The notes below the pieces were generated by a model that worked only from the letters and a program-made list of their open reading frames with translations, searched no databases and was not told the DNA's origin. Of a stretch of 64,000 nt of DNA, positions 16,308 through 24,240 are shown one piece after another; within the stretch, counting starts at the first letter, position 1, and the number at the start of each line of letters is the position of its first letter. The stretch lies in assembly GCF_027853245.1 (NCBI RefSeq), contig NZ_JAPTZM010000007.1, one strand, 5' to 3'. Source of the stretch: Atlantibacter subterraneus. Its GTDB lineage: Bacteria > Pseudomonadota > Gammaproteobacteria > Enterobacterales > Enterobacteriaceae. Made by a program: the position numbers and the translations under genes.

Positions 16308-17687
16308 TCACGAAGATAATGTTCTGATTAAATTGGAAAAATCTTCTTTGATATCATGGCTTTCTTCACGCAACTGCTCAATCTTACGGCAGGCGTGAAG
16401 AACCGTGGTATGGTCGCGGCCACCAAACGCATCGCCGATTTCCGGCAGGCTGTGGTTGGTTAGCTCTTTGGCCAGCGCCATCGCCATCTGGCGCGGACGC
16501 GCTACCGAACGGGAGCGCCGTTTGGAGAGCAAATCCGCCACCTTGATCTTGTAATACTCCGCCACCGTCTTTTGAATATTGTCGATGGTGACCAGCTTTT
16601 CCTGAAGCGCCAGCAGATCGCGCAGGGCTTCACGCACGAAGTCGATGGTAATCGCCCGCCCGGTAAAGTTGGCGTTGGCGATCACCCGGTTCAGTGCGCC
16701 TTCCAGCTCACGCACGTTGGATCGCAGGCGTTTGGCGATAAAGAACGCCACTTCACCCGGCAGGCGAATATCGTTCTCGTCGGCCTTTTTCATCAGGATC
16801 GCGACGCGCGTTTCTAACTCTGGCGGTTCAATGGCAACCGTCAGCCCCCAGCCGAAGCGCGATTTCAGACGATCCTCCACCCCGTTGATCTCTTTTGGAT
16901 AACGATCCGAGGTAAGAATGATCTGCTGATTGCCTTCCAGCAGGGCGTTAAAGGTGTGGAAAAACTCTTCCTGCGAACGCTCTTTGTTGGCGAAAAATTG
17001 AATATCGTCAATTAACAGCGCGTCCACCGAACGGTAATAGCGTTTGAACTCTTCAATGGCGTTGTTCTGCAGCGCTTTCACCATGTCCTGAACGAAGCGT
17101 TCTGAGTGCATGTAAACCACTTTGGCATTGGGTTTACGCGCCATGATGCCGTTGCCTACCGCGTGCAGCAGGTGCGTTTTACCCAGGCCGGTTCCACCAT
17201 ACAGGAACAGCGGGTTATACGCGCCGCCAGGATTATCCGCCACCTGACGGGCCGCCGCGCGCGCCAGCTGGTTGGATTTACCCTCAACGAAATTATCAAA
17301 GGTGTGTTTAACGTTAACGTTGGAGCGATATGACGGCTCCGCAGGCGCAGGCACATTATCCCATGCCGGGCGCGCCGGTGCGGCAGGCGCAACCTGGGCG
17401 GGTTTGGCCTGGCTTGCCGGGATGGCATTACTGCGCACCACGGGCTTGGTTCCCACTTCAAAACGCAGCAGCGGGGCGTCAGCACCGCAGAAATCATTCA
17501 GCAGGCCGTTAATATTATTGAGGTACTTATCCCTGACCCAATCGAGCACGAAACGGTTTGGCGCATACAAAGCCAGCGTGTTGTCGCTCAGTTCCGCCTG
17601 TAGGGGGCGTATCCACATACTGAATTCTGTGGCTGGTAACTCATCCTGCAATCGGGCAAGACACTGCTGCCAAAGCGAAAGTGACAC
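16308..17687 (-). CDS. dnaA: Replication initiator DnaA
   Basis: A 459-residue AAA+ initiator that binds DnaA boxes in oriC and melts the AT-rich unwinding region. Domain I begins SLSLWQQCLARLQDELPATEFS; domain II is a short linker about 8 residues shorter than in E. coli. Domain III has Walker A GGTGLGKTH and Walker B LLIDDIQFF; domain IV ends with the DNA-binding signature GGRDHTTVLHA. I use the GTG at 17685-17687, the E. coli start, although the frame is open 15 codons further upstream. Its promoter region contains a DnaA box for autoregulation. Confidence 0.98.
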   Translation of the reverse strand: MSLSLWQQCLARLQDELPATEFSMWIRPLQAELSDNTLALYAPNRFVLDWVRDKYLNNINGLLNDFCGADAPLLRFEVGTKPVVRSNAIPASQAKPAQVAPAAPARPAWDNVPAPAEPSYRSNVNVKHTFDNFVEGKSNQLARAAARQVADNPGGAYNPLFLYGGTGLGKTHLLHAVGNGIMARKPNAKVVYMHSERFVQDMVKALQNNAIEEFKRYYRSVDALLIDDIQFFANKERSQEEFFHTFNALLEGNQQIILTSDRYPKEINGVEDRLKSRFGWGLTVAIEPPELETRVAILMKKADENDIRLPGEVAFFIAKRLRSNVRELEGALNRVIANANFTGRAITIDFVREALRDLLALQEKLVTIDNIQKTVAEYYKIKVADLLSKRRSRSVARPRQMAMALAKELTNHSLPEIGDAFGGRDHTTVLHACRKIEQLREESHDIKEDFSNLIRTLSS

Positions 17688-17916
17688 GGCGGACTCCACT
17701 CGAACAACGTCGATAGACGAAGACTGAAACATTCATGATTGTTGACACGCGCTGACAAGCCCGAAGAGGGAGCGCGTGAACCGCTATCTGCGGTATTACC
17801 CCGATGTCTGGATCAACGGATCGCGATCGGGACCGCGGATCATAGCGTAAAGCGCGCCAGAGATCTTCTGTTTCTCACAGATTCTTCCTGATTTATCCAC
17901 AGGGGGGATCGGGCCG
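17688..17916 (-). promoter_or_regulatory. dnaA promoter region with DnaA box and GATC cluster
   Basis: A consensus DnaA box TTATCCACA lies at 17893-17901. A -10 element TATGAT (minus strand, 17839-17844) matches the E. coli dnaA P2 promoter and its surroundings. Several Dam GATC sites lie between 17809 and 17911. Together these fit the known autorepression by DnaA and SeqA/Dam control of dnaA transcription. Confidence 0.75.
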
Positions 17917-18032
17917 ACTAAGTGTAATCGATCGTTGCGGGCGCGTGTGTCTTATTGCCCGCTATATCGGAAAATTTAATGACGATCGTATTAAAATGGG
18001 AGAAACGATCTAACGGGGATCCCGCCGGATCC

Positions 18033-18060
18033 TTGCACTTTATTGTCATGCCCGTATAAT
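18033..18060 (+). promoter_or_regulatory. Sigma-70 promoter of rpmH
   Basis: TTGCAC (18033-18038) and a perfect TATAAT (18055-18060) with a 16-base spacer point towards rpmH, leaving a 5' leader of about 220 bases. The element lies divergent to dnaA. Confidence 0.75.
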
Positions 18061-18278
18061 TCCCCACCCGGCGCGTTATGGCGCGGATTTTACGGCCTGT
18101 TTCCTGCTTGTTTTTCGTGCTCCACGGGGCGGAAAAGCGCGGTAAATAAGGAAAGTGAATTGACTCCGGAGTGTACAATTATTACAATCCGGCCTCTTTA
18201 ATCATCCATGACTTCGACGTGAGTCGTTCGGCAGCCCGTCCGCGCATACGCAAAGTCAGTGAATTTATTCAAGTTTAG

Positions 18279-18431
<153 letters not shown>

Positions 18432-18448
18432 TAAAAGCTAACCGCCTG

Positions 18449-18808
18449 GTGGTTAAGCTCGCATTTCCCAGGGAGTTACGTTTGTTAACTCCCAATCATT
18501 TCACTTTCGTCTTCCAGCAGCCACTTCGGGCTGGCACGCCGCAAATCACCATCCTCGGCCGCCTTAACTCGCTGGGGCATCCCCGTATCGGTCTTACCGT
18601 CGCGAAAAAAAACGTAAAACGTGCCCATGAGCGCAATCGGATTAAACGTCTGACGCGTGAAAGCTTTCGTTTACGTCAGCATGAACTCCCGCCGATGGAT
18701 TTTGTGGTGGTCGCGAAACGCGGTATTGCCGATCTCGATAATCGGGCGCTTTCGGAAGCATTGGAAAAGTTATGGCGCCGCCATTGTCGCCTGGCTCGCG
18801 AGTCCTGA
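18449..18808 (+). CDS. rnpA: RNase P protein component
   Basis: A 119-residue basic protein that binds the catalytic RNA M1 and helps RNase P remove 5' leaders from pre-tRNAs. The RNR signature region ERNRIKRLTRESFR is present. Translation begins with GTG at 18449 as in E. coli, 17 bases after rpmH. The 3' end overlaps yidD by 37 bases, which keeps the E. coli arrangement. Confidence 0.97.
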   Translation: MVKLAFPRELRLLTPNHFTFVFQQPLRAGTPQITILGRLNSLGHPRIGLTVAKKNVKRAHERNRIKRLTRESFRLRQHELPPMDFVVVAKRGIADLDNRALSEALEKLWRRHCRLARES

Positions 18809-19029
18809 TCGGTCTCATCCGGGTCTATCAACGCCTGATAAGTCCGCTTCTCGGGCCGCACTGCCGTTTCACACCAACCTGTTCTCACTACGGAATTGAG
18901 GCATTGCGCAGGTTTGGAGTGATAAAAGGCAGTTGGTTGACAGTGAAACGCGTATTAAAATGCCACCCTTTACACCCAGGTGGCGACGACCCCGTCCCGC
19001 CAGGACCTTTTGATACCAGAGAACACTAA
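18772..19029 (+). CDS. yidD: Membrane protein insertion efficiency factor YidD
   Basis: An 85-residue protein with the YidD/UPF0161 pattern: an N-terminal amphipathic helix (LIGLIRVYQRLISPLLG), conserved cysteines in CRFTPTCSHYG and the ending HPGGDDPVPP. It associates with the inner membrane and is thought to help YidC-dependent insertion. Its start lies inside rnpA, and its stop is 2 bases before yidC, so the three are probably coupled. Confidence 0.96.
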   Translation: MAPPLSPGSRVLIGLIRVYQRLISPLLGPHCRFTPTCSHYGIEALRRFGVIKGSWLTVKRVLKCHPLHPGGDDPVPPGPFDTREH

Positions 19030-19031
19030 CG

Positions 19032-20675
19032 ATGGATTCGCAACGCAATCTCCTTCTCATCGCTTTGTTGTTCGTGTCTTTCATGATCTGGCAAGCCTGG
19101 GAGCAGGATAAAAATCCTCAGCCCCAGCAACAGCAGACCACGCAGACTACGACCACCGCAGCGGGTAGTGCCAGCCAGGGCGTACCAGCCAGTGGCCAGG
19201 GGAAACTCATTACGGTTAAAACCGACGTCCTGTCTCTTACCATCAACACGCGTGGTGGTGATATTGAACAGGCTCTGCTTTTGGGCTACCCGAAAGAGCT
19301 GGGTTCTAACGAACCGTTCCAACTGCTGGAAACCACGCCGCAGTTTATCTATCAGGCACAAAGTGGCCTGACTGGCCGCGACGGCCCGGATAACCCGGCT
19401 AACGGCGCGCGTCCGCTGTATAACGTTGAGAGCGATAGCTTTGCGCTGGCTGACGGCCAGAACGAGCTGGTGATCCCGCTGACCTGGACCGATGCCGCAG
19501 GCAACACCTTTACCAAATCCTTCACCCTGAAGCGCGGTGAATATGCGGTGAACGTGGGCTACAACGTGCAGAACGCCAGTGAGAAGCCGCTTGAGCTGTC
19601 TACCTTTGGCCAGTTGAAGCAGACCATCAATCTGCCAACCCATCGTGATACCGGCAGCAACAACTTTGCGTTGCACACCTTCCGTGGCGCGGCGTATTCG
19701 ACCCCTGACGCGAAGTATGAAAAATACAAGTTTGACACCATCGCCGATAACGAGAACCTGAACGTCAGCTCTAACGGCGGCTGGGTTGCGATGCTGCAAC
19801 AGTACTTCGCCACCGCGTGGGTACCACGCAACGACGGCGCGAATAACTTCTATACCGCTAACCTGGGTAACGGCGTAGCGGCAATTGGTTATAAATCTGC
19901 ACCGGTTCTGGTTCAGCCTGGCCAGACTGGCACGCTGGGCAGCACCCTGTGGGTTGGCCCGGAAATTCAGGACAAAATGGCTGCCGTTGCGCCGCACCTG
20001 GATTTAACCGTGGATTACGGCTGGTTGTGGTTTATCTCTCAGCCGCTGTTTAAGCTGCTGAAGTGGATCCACAGCTTCCTGGGCAACTGGGGCTTCTCGA
20101 TCATCGCTATCACCTTTATCGTTCGTGGCGTGATGTACCCGCTGACTAAAGCGCAGTACACCTCGATGGCGAAAATGCGTTTGCTGCAGCCGAAGATTCA
20201 GGCCATGCGCGAGCGTCTGGGCGATGATAAGCAACGCATCAGCCAGGAAATGATGGCGCTGTACAAGTCGGAAAAAGTGAACCCGCTGGGTGGCTGCTTC
20301 CCGCTGCTGATTCAGATGCCTATCTTCCTTGCGCTGTACTACATGCTGATGGGTTCCGTGGAGCTGCGCCATGCGCCGTTCGCCCTGTGGATCCATGACT
20401 TGTCAGCCCAGGACCCGTACTACATTCTGCCGATCCTGATGGGCGTGACGATGTTCTTCATCCAGAAGATGTCGCCGACCACCGTGACCGACCCGATGCA
20501 GCAGAAGATCATGACCTTTATGCCGGTCATCTTTACGGTCTTCTTCCTGTGGTTCCCGTCAGGTCTGGTGCTGTACTATATCGTCAGCAACCTGGTGACC
20601 ATCCTTCAGCAGCAGCTGATTTATCGTGGTCTGGAGAAACGTGGTCTACATAGCCGCGAGAAGAAAAGCTCTTAA
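19032..20675 (+). CDS. yidC: Membrane protein insertase YidC
   Basis: A 547-residue inner-membrane insertase (Oxa1/Alb3 family) that inserts small membrane proteins such as Fo subunit c alone and assists SecYEG. TM1 is at the N-terminus (LLLIALLFVSFMIWQAW), followed by a large periplasmic beta-sandwich domain (about 50-340) and a C-terminal core of five TM segments from about 345. The conserved arginine of the hydrophilic groove is expected in FIVRGVMYPLTKAQ. A terminator follows. Confidence 0.98.
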   Translation: MDSQRNLLLIALLFVSFMIWQAWEQDKNPQPQQQQTTQTTTTAAGSASQGVPASGQGKLITVKTDVLSLTINTRGGDIEQALLLGYPKELGSNEPFQLLETTPQFIYQAQSGLTGRDGPDNPANGARPLYNVESDSFALADGQNELVIPLTWTDAAGNTFTKSFTLKRGEYAVNVGYNVQNASEKPLELSTFGQLKQTINLPTHRDTGSNNFALHTFRGAAYSTPDAKYEKYKFDTIADNENLNVSSNGGWVAMLQQYFATAWVPRNDGANNFYTANLGNGVAAIGYKSAPVLVQPGQTGTLGSTLWVGPEIQDKMAAVAPHLDLTVDYGWLWFISQPLFKLLKWIHSFLGNWGFSIIAITFIVRGVMYPLTKAQYTSMAKMRLLQPKIQAMRERLGDDKQRISQEMMALYKSEKVNPLGGCFPLLIQMPIFLALYYMLMGSVELRHAPFALWIHDLSAQDPYYILPILMGVTMFFIQKMSPTTVTDPMQQKIMTFMPVIFTVFFLWFPSGLVLYYIVSNLVTILQQQLIYRGLEKRGLHSREKKSS

Positions 20676-20702
20676 TCCGATAGTCGGTAAAAGCTAATAT
20701 GG

Positions 20703-20730
20703 AAGGCGGTCGATAGACCGCCTTTTTTAT
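20703..20730 (+). terminator. Intrinsic terminator after yidC
   Basis: AAGGCGGTC (20703-20711) and GACCGCCTT (20716-20724) form a nine-pair stem with a GATA loop, followed by six Ts. It ends the rpmH-yidC unit 28 bases after the stop. Confidence 0.92.
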
Positions 20731-20768
20731 TGTTCAGTATTAACAGACAGAAACCACAGAGAAATTTC

Positions 20769-22133
20769 ATGAGCCATAACGACACTATCGTCGCCCAGGC
20801 CACCCCTCCGGGACGTGGCGGCGTGGGCATTCTGCGTATCTCCGGCCTGAAAGCGCGCGATGTGGCGCAGGCGGTGCTGGGCAAACTGCCGAAGCCGCGC
20901 TATGCCGACTATCTGCCGTTTCGCGATGTGGATAACGCCGCGCTCGATCAGGGCATCGCCCTGTGGTTTCCTGGCCCTAACTCCTTTACCGGCGAAGACG
21001 TGCTGGAATTACAGGGCCACGGCGGCCCGGTGATCCTTGACCTGCTGTTAAAGCGCATCCTGACTATTCCCGGCGTACGCATCGCAAAGCCCGGCGAGTT
21101 TTCCGAGCGCGCCTTCCTGAACGATAAGCTCGATTTAGCCCAGGCCGAAGCGATTGCCGACCTGATCGACGCCAGCTCAGAGCAGGCGGCGCGTTCGGCG
21201 CTCAACTCATTGCAGGGTGCATTTTCCACCCGCGTGAATCAGTTGGTGGAAGCACTTACTCACCTGCGAATCTACGTGGAAGCGGCCATCGACTTCCCGG
21301 ATGAAGAGATCGACTTCCTTTCCGATGGCAAAATCGAAGCGCAGCTTAACGACGTAATGGCCGATCTCGACGCGGTACGCGCCGAAGCGCGCCAGGGCAG
21401 CCTGCTGCGTGAAGGGATGAAAGTGGTGATCGCCGGGCGGCCAAACGCCGGAAAATCGAGCCTGCTGAACGCGCTGGCGGGCCGCGAGGCCGCGATTGTC
21501 ACCGATATCGCCGGGACCACCCGCGATGTACTGCGCGAGCATATCCACATTGACGGCATGCCGCTGCATATCATCGATACCGCCGGTCTGCGCGAAGCCA
21601 GCGATGAAGTCGAACGTATTGGCATTGAACGCGCCTGGCAGGAAATCGAGCAGGCGGACCGGGTACTGTTTATGGTGGACGGCACCACCACCGATGCCAC
21701 CGATCCGGCAGCGATTTGGCCCGATTTTATCGCCCGCTTACCGGAAAAGTTGCCGATTACCGTGGTGCGTAACAAAGCGGATATCACCGGCGAAACCCAG
21801 GGGCTAAGCGAAGTGAATGGTCACTCACTTATTCGCCTGTCGGCGCGTACCGGCAATGGCGTCGACGTGCTGCGCGACCATCTGAAACGCAGCATGGGCT
21901 TTGATACCAATATGGAAGGCGGCTTCCTGGCGCGCCGTCGTCATTTGCAGGCGCTGGAAACCGCCGCCCAGCATCTGGAGCAAGGTAAAGCGCAACTGCT
22001 GGGCGCATGGGCGGGCGAGCTGCTGGCGGAAGAACTGCGTCTCGCCCAGCAGAGCCTGAGCGAAATCACCGGGGAATTTACGTCTGATGATTTGCTGGGA
22101 CGAATTTTTTCCAGCTTCTGTATTGGCAAGTAA
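20769..22133 (+). CDS. mnmE: tRNA modification GTPase MnmE
   Basis: A 454-residue GTPase that, with MnmG (encoded at 46-48 kb), places the 5-carboxymethylaminomethyl group on wobble uridine 34 of certain tRNAs. The N-terminal tetrahydrofolate-binding domain is followed by an inserted G domain with G1 GRPNAGKSS, G2 AGTTRD, G3 DTAGL and G4 NKAD. The essential C-terminal cysteine motif is CIGK. The ATG at 20769 gives the E. coli start MSHNDTIVAQATPPGRGG. Confidence 0.98.
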   Translation: MSHNDTIVAQATPPGRGGVGILRISGLKARDVAQAVLGKLPKPRYADYLPFRDVDNAALDQGIALWFPGPNSFTGEDVLELQGHGGPVILDLLLKRILTIPGVRIAKPGEFSERAFLNDKLDLAQAEAIADLIDASSEQAARSALNSLQGAFSTRVNQLVEALTHLRIYVEAAIDFPDEEIDFLSDGKIEAQLNDVMADLDAVRAEARQGSLLREGMKVVIAGRPNAGKSSLLNALAGREAAIVTDIAGTTRDVLREHIHIDGMPLHIIDTAGLREASDEVERIGIERAWQEIEQADRVLFMVDGTTTDATDPAAIWPDFIARLPEKLPITVVRNKADITGETQGLSEVNGHSLIRLSARTGNGVDVLRDHLKRSMGFDTNMEGGFLARRRHLQALETAAQHLEQGKAQLLGAWAGELLAEELRLAQQSLSEITGEFTSDDLLGRIFSSFCIGK

Positions 22134-22144
22134 TGCTTCACGAT

Positions 22145-22180
22145 GCCGCAGTAGCCGAAGGCTATTGCGGCTTCACGTCC
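22145..22180 (+). terminator. Hairpin after mnmE, probable terminator
   Basis: A twelve-pair stem (22145-22156 with 22160-22171, one G-U pair) and a GAA loop follow the mnmE stop by 11 bases. The downstream tract is only moderately T-rich, so termination efficiency is uncertain. Confidence 0.5.
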
Positions 22181-22286
22181 TCTTTCCCCGCTATAAATAT
22201 CGCGACAAACCAAACCGTTGAATCAAGGAGATTCCTAATATTTTCCTGGATTAATAAATAAGTGATGTGCGATTATTTTCTGGATT

Positions 22287-22360
22287 TTAACTGTGATATT
22301 AATCACAATTAAAATAATCACTGATGGACAAATATTTTGATTAACATAATGTAGCAATGT
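22287..22360 (+). promoter_or_regulatory. tna operon promoter with consensus CRP site
   Basis: TGTGA (22292-22296), six bases and TCACA (22303-22307) make a perfect CRP core. A -10-like CATAAT lies at 22345-22350. This would put the CRP centre about 57-62 bases before transcription start, a class I arrangement, consistent with the known catabolite control of tna in E. coli. Confidence 0.75.
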
Positions 22361-22382
22361 GTCTAATCAGGATAACTCAATC

Positions 22383-22457
22383 ATGATTATCTTAAATACA
22401 TACATCATCTCTAAATGGTTTAATGTTGACAATACCATTGCCTATCATCATCCTTAA
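22383..22457 (+). CDS. tnaC: Tryptophanase leader peptide TnaC
   Basis: A 24-codon leader peptide. The residues known to be essential for tryptophan-induced ribosome stalling are at the E. coli positions: W12, D16, I19 and P24, the last before the stop. In the tna mechanism, free tryptophan makes the ribosome stall with the TnaC peptide at its stop codon, blocking Rho access and allowing transcription into tnaA. The N-terminal residues are otherwise different from E. coli. A pyrimidine-rich tract (about 22457-22482) just after the stop could be the Rho-loading site. Confidence 0.93.
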   Translation: MIILNTYIISKWFNVDNTIAYHHP

Positions 22458-22562
22458 TTCTCTTCGCTCCACTTCTACCAAAAAATAAAATAGATTTTAT
22501 ACAATCTATTGATTTGGTATGCCCTGAATAAATCCGCTCATTTTTTTGGTTGCAGCATGCAG

Positions 22563-22594
22563 CCCTGAATACGCTTACGCCGCGTATTTCAGGT
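22563..22594. repeat. Inverted repeat in the tnaC-tnaA spacer
   Basis: CCTGAATACGC (22564-22574) pairs with GCGTATTTCAGG (22582-22593), one base bulged, with a short GC-containing loop. A second small repeat, GGTTGCA/TGCAGCC, lies just before it (about 22547-22563). It sits in the region where Rho terminates tna transcripts without tryptophan. Its role is not known; it overlaps the end of the antisense small ORF. Confidence 0.5.
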
Positions 22595-22658
22595 GAATCA
22601 CTGCAATAGCAATAAATGCGCTACGGATTATAAAAGACATACTCAAAAACTTTTTCAT
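22575..22658 (-). CDS. Possible 27-residue hydrophobic protein, antisense in the tnaC-tnaA spacer
   Basis: On the minus strand an ATG at 22656-22658 opens 27 codons ending TAA. The product begins Met-Lys-Lys and contains one hydrophobic stretch (FIIRSAFIAIAVI) followed by a short basic/aromatic tail, like many single-span small membrane proteins and type I toxins. A weak GAGAAA could act as ribosome site. I do not recognise a family. It may equally be chance coding opposite the tna leader, in AT-rich DNA where short hydrophobic frames are common. Confidence 0.25.
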   Translation of the reverse strand: MKKFLSMSFIIRSAFIAIAVIHLKYAA

Positions 22659-22719
22659 GATTATTTCTCGATAAATAGTCACCAGGTTCTTTATCATCGA
22701 ATTACCCAAGGATTATGTA

Positions 22720-24135
22720 ATGGAAAACTTTAAGCATTTACCTGAACCGTTCCGCATCAGAGTGATCGAACCCGTTAAACGCACTACCAGAGAGCATCGC
22801 GAAAGCGCCATTATTAAATCAGGGATGAACCCATTCCTGTTGGATAGCGAAGATGTATTTATCGATTTATTGACCGATAGCGGTACCGGCGCGGTCACGC
22901 AAAATATGCAAGCGGCGATGCTGCGCGGTGACGAAGCTTATAGCGGTAGCCGCAGCTATTATGCGTTAGCGGACGCGGTAAAAAATATTTTTGGCTATCA
23001 GCACACCATTCCTACGCATCAGGGACGTGGCGCTGAACAAATTTATATTCCGGTGTTAATCAAAAAACGTGAGCAGGAAAAAGGTTTAGACAGGACCAAA
23101 ATGGTTGCTTTCTCAAACTATTTCTTCGATACCACGCAAGGCCATAGCCAAATTAACGGTTGCACTGTTCGCAACGTTTATATTAAAGAAGCTTTCGACA
23201 CCGCTGTACGCTACGACTTTAAAGGTAACTTCGATCTCGAAGGATTAGAGCGCGGGATTGAAGAAGTCGGTGCCAATAACGTACCGTATATTGTCGCAAC
23301 GATTACCAGTAACTCTGCGGGTGGCCAGCCGGTATCGTTAGCAAACCTGAAAGCCATGTACCGTATCGCTAAAAAATACGATATTCCGGTAGTCATGGAC
23401 TCGGCACGTTTTGCAGAAAACGCGTATTTCATTCAGAAGCGTGAAGCGGAATATAAAGACTGGAGCATCCAGGAAATTACCCGCGAAACTTATAAATATG
23501 CAGATATGCTCGCCATGTCCGCGAAAAAAGACGCCATGGTGCCGATGGGGGGATTACTCTGCATTAAGGATGACAGTTTCCTGGATGTTTACACCGAGTG
23601 CAGAACCCTTTGCGTAGTCCAGGAAGGCTTCCCTACCTACGGCGGTTTAGAAGGCGGCGCAATGGAGCGTCTGGCGGCTGGCCTGTATGATGGCATGGGG
23701 CAAGACTGGCTGGCTTACCGTATCGCTCAGGTTCAGTATTTAGTTGATGGTCTTGAAGCCATTGGCGTAACCTGCCAGCAAGCGGGCGGCCATGCGGCAT
23801 TTGTTGATGCCGGTAAATTATTACCGCATATTCCTGCTGAGCAATTCCCTGCTCAGGCGCTTGCTTGCGAATTATATAAAGTGGCTGGCATCCGGGCCGT
23901 TGAAATTGGATCGTTCCTGTTGGGTCGCGATCCCAAAACCGGCAAACAATTACCCTGCCCGGCAGAATTGCTCCGCTTAACGATTCCACGCGCAACCTAT
24001 ACCCAGACGCATATGGACTTCATCATTGAAGCATTCCAGCATGTAAAAGAAAATGCGGCGAATATTAAAGGCCTGACGTTTACCTACGAGCCTAAAGTAT
24101 TACGTCACTTCACGGCTAAACTTAAAGAAGTTTAA
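22720..24135 (+). CDS. tnaA: Tryptophanase (tryptophan indole-lyase)
   Basis: A 471-residue PLP enzyme converting L-tryptophan to indole, pyruvate and ammonia; it is the same length as E. coli TnaA and very similar throughout. The PLP lysine is expected in SAKKDAMVPMGG around residue 270, and the phosphate-binding region in THQGRGAEQ. It is cytoplasmic and tetrameric. The coding sequence and its flanks are clearly more AT-rich than the adjacent replication genes, as for tna elsewhere. It predicts an indole-positive phenotype. Confidence 0.98.
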   Translation: MENFKHLPEPFRIRVIEPVKRTTREHRESAIIKSGMNPFLLDSEDVFIDLLTDSGTGAVTQNMQAAMLRGDEAYSGSRSYYALADAVKNIFGYQHTIPTHQGRGAEQIYIPVLIKKREQEKGLDRTKMVAFSNYFFDTTQGHSQINGCTVRNVYIKEAFDTAVRYDFKGNFDLEGLERGIEEVGANNVPYIVATITSNSAGGQPVSLANLKAMYRIAKKYDIPVVMDSARFAENAYFIQKREAEYKDWSIQEITRETYKYADMLAMSAKKDAMVPMGGLLCIKDDSFLDVYTECRTLCVVQEGFPTYGGLEGGAMERLAAGLYDGMGQDWLAYRIAQVQYLVDGLEAIGVTCQQAGGHAAFVDAGKLLPHIPAEQFPAQALACELYKVAGIRAVEIGSFLLGRDPKTGKQLPCPAELLRLTIPRATYTQTHMDFIIEAFQHVKENAANIKGLTFTYEPKVLRHFTAKLKEV

Positions 24136-24146
24136 TAGCAAAGAGA

Positions 24147-24172
24147 TTGGGTGGTTAGCAATAACCACCCAA
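24147..24172 (+). repeat. tnaA-tnaB intercistronic hairpin
   Basis: A perfect 11-pair inverted repeat, TTGGGTGGTTA / TAACCACCCAA, with a GCAA tetraloop, 11 bases after the tnaA stop. There is no U-run, so it more likely stabilises the tnaA message or weakly attenuates tnaB. Confidence 0.7.
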
Positions 24173-24240
24173 AACCATAAACTTTCATTGAGTTATTGCA
24201 AACATTATCAATTATAGCTCGCTATAATTAATGAGGCATC

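Noticed and set aside
17688..17732. Start of DnaA at an upstream ATG
   Set aside because: The GTG at 17685-17687 corresponds to the established E. coli start; the extra 15 residues lie outside domain I.
17918..18178. An 86-codon minus-strand frame upstream of rpmH
   Set aside because: It overlaps the rpmH promoter and leader, has no recognisable domain, and would run opposite to the rpmH transcript.
19026..19997. A 323-codon minus-strand open frame opposite yidC
   Set aside because: It lies fully within yidC, has no family resemblance, and reflects codon bias of the true gene.
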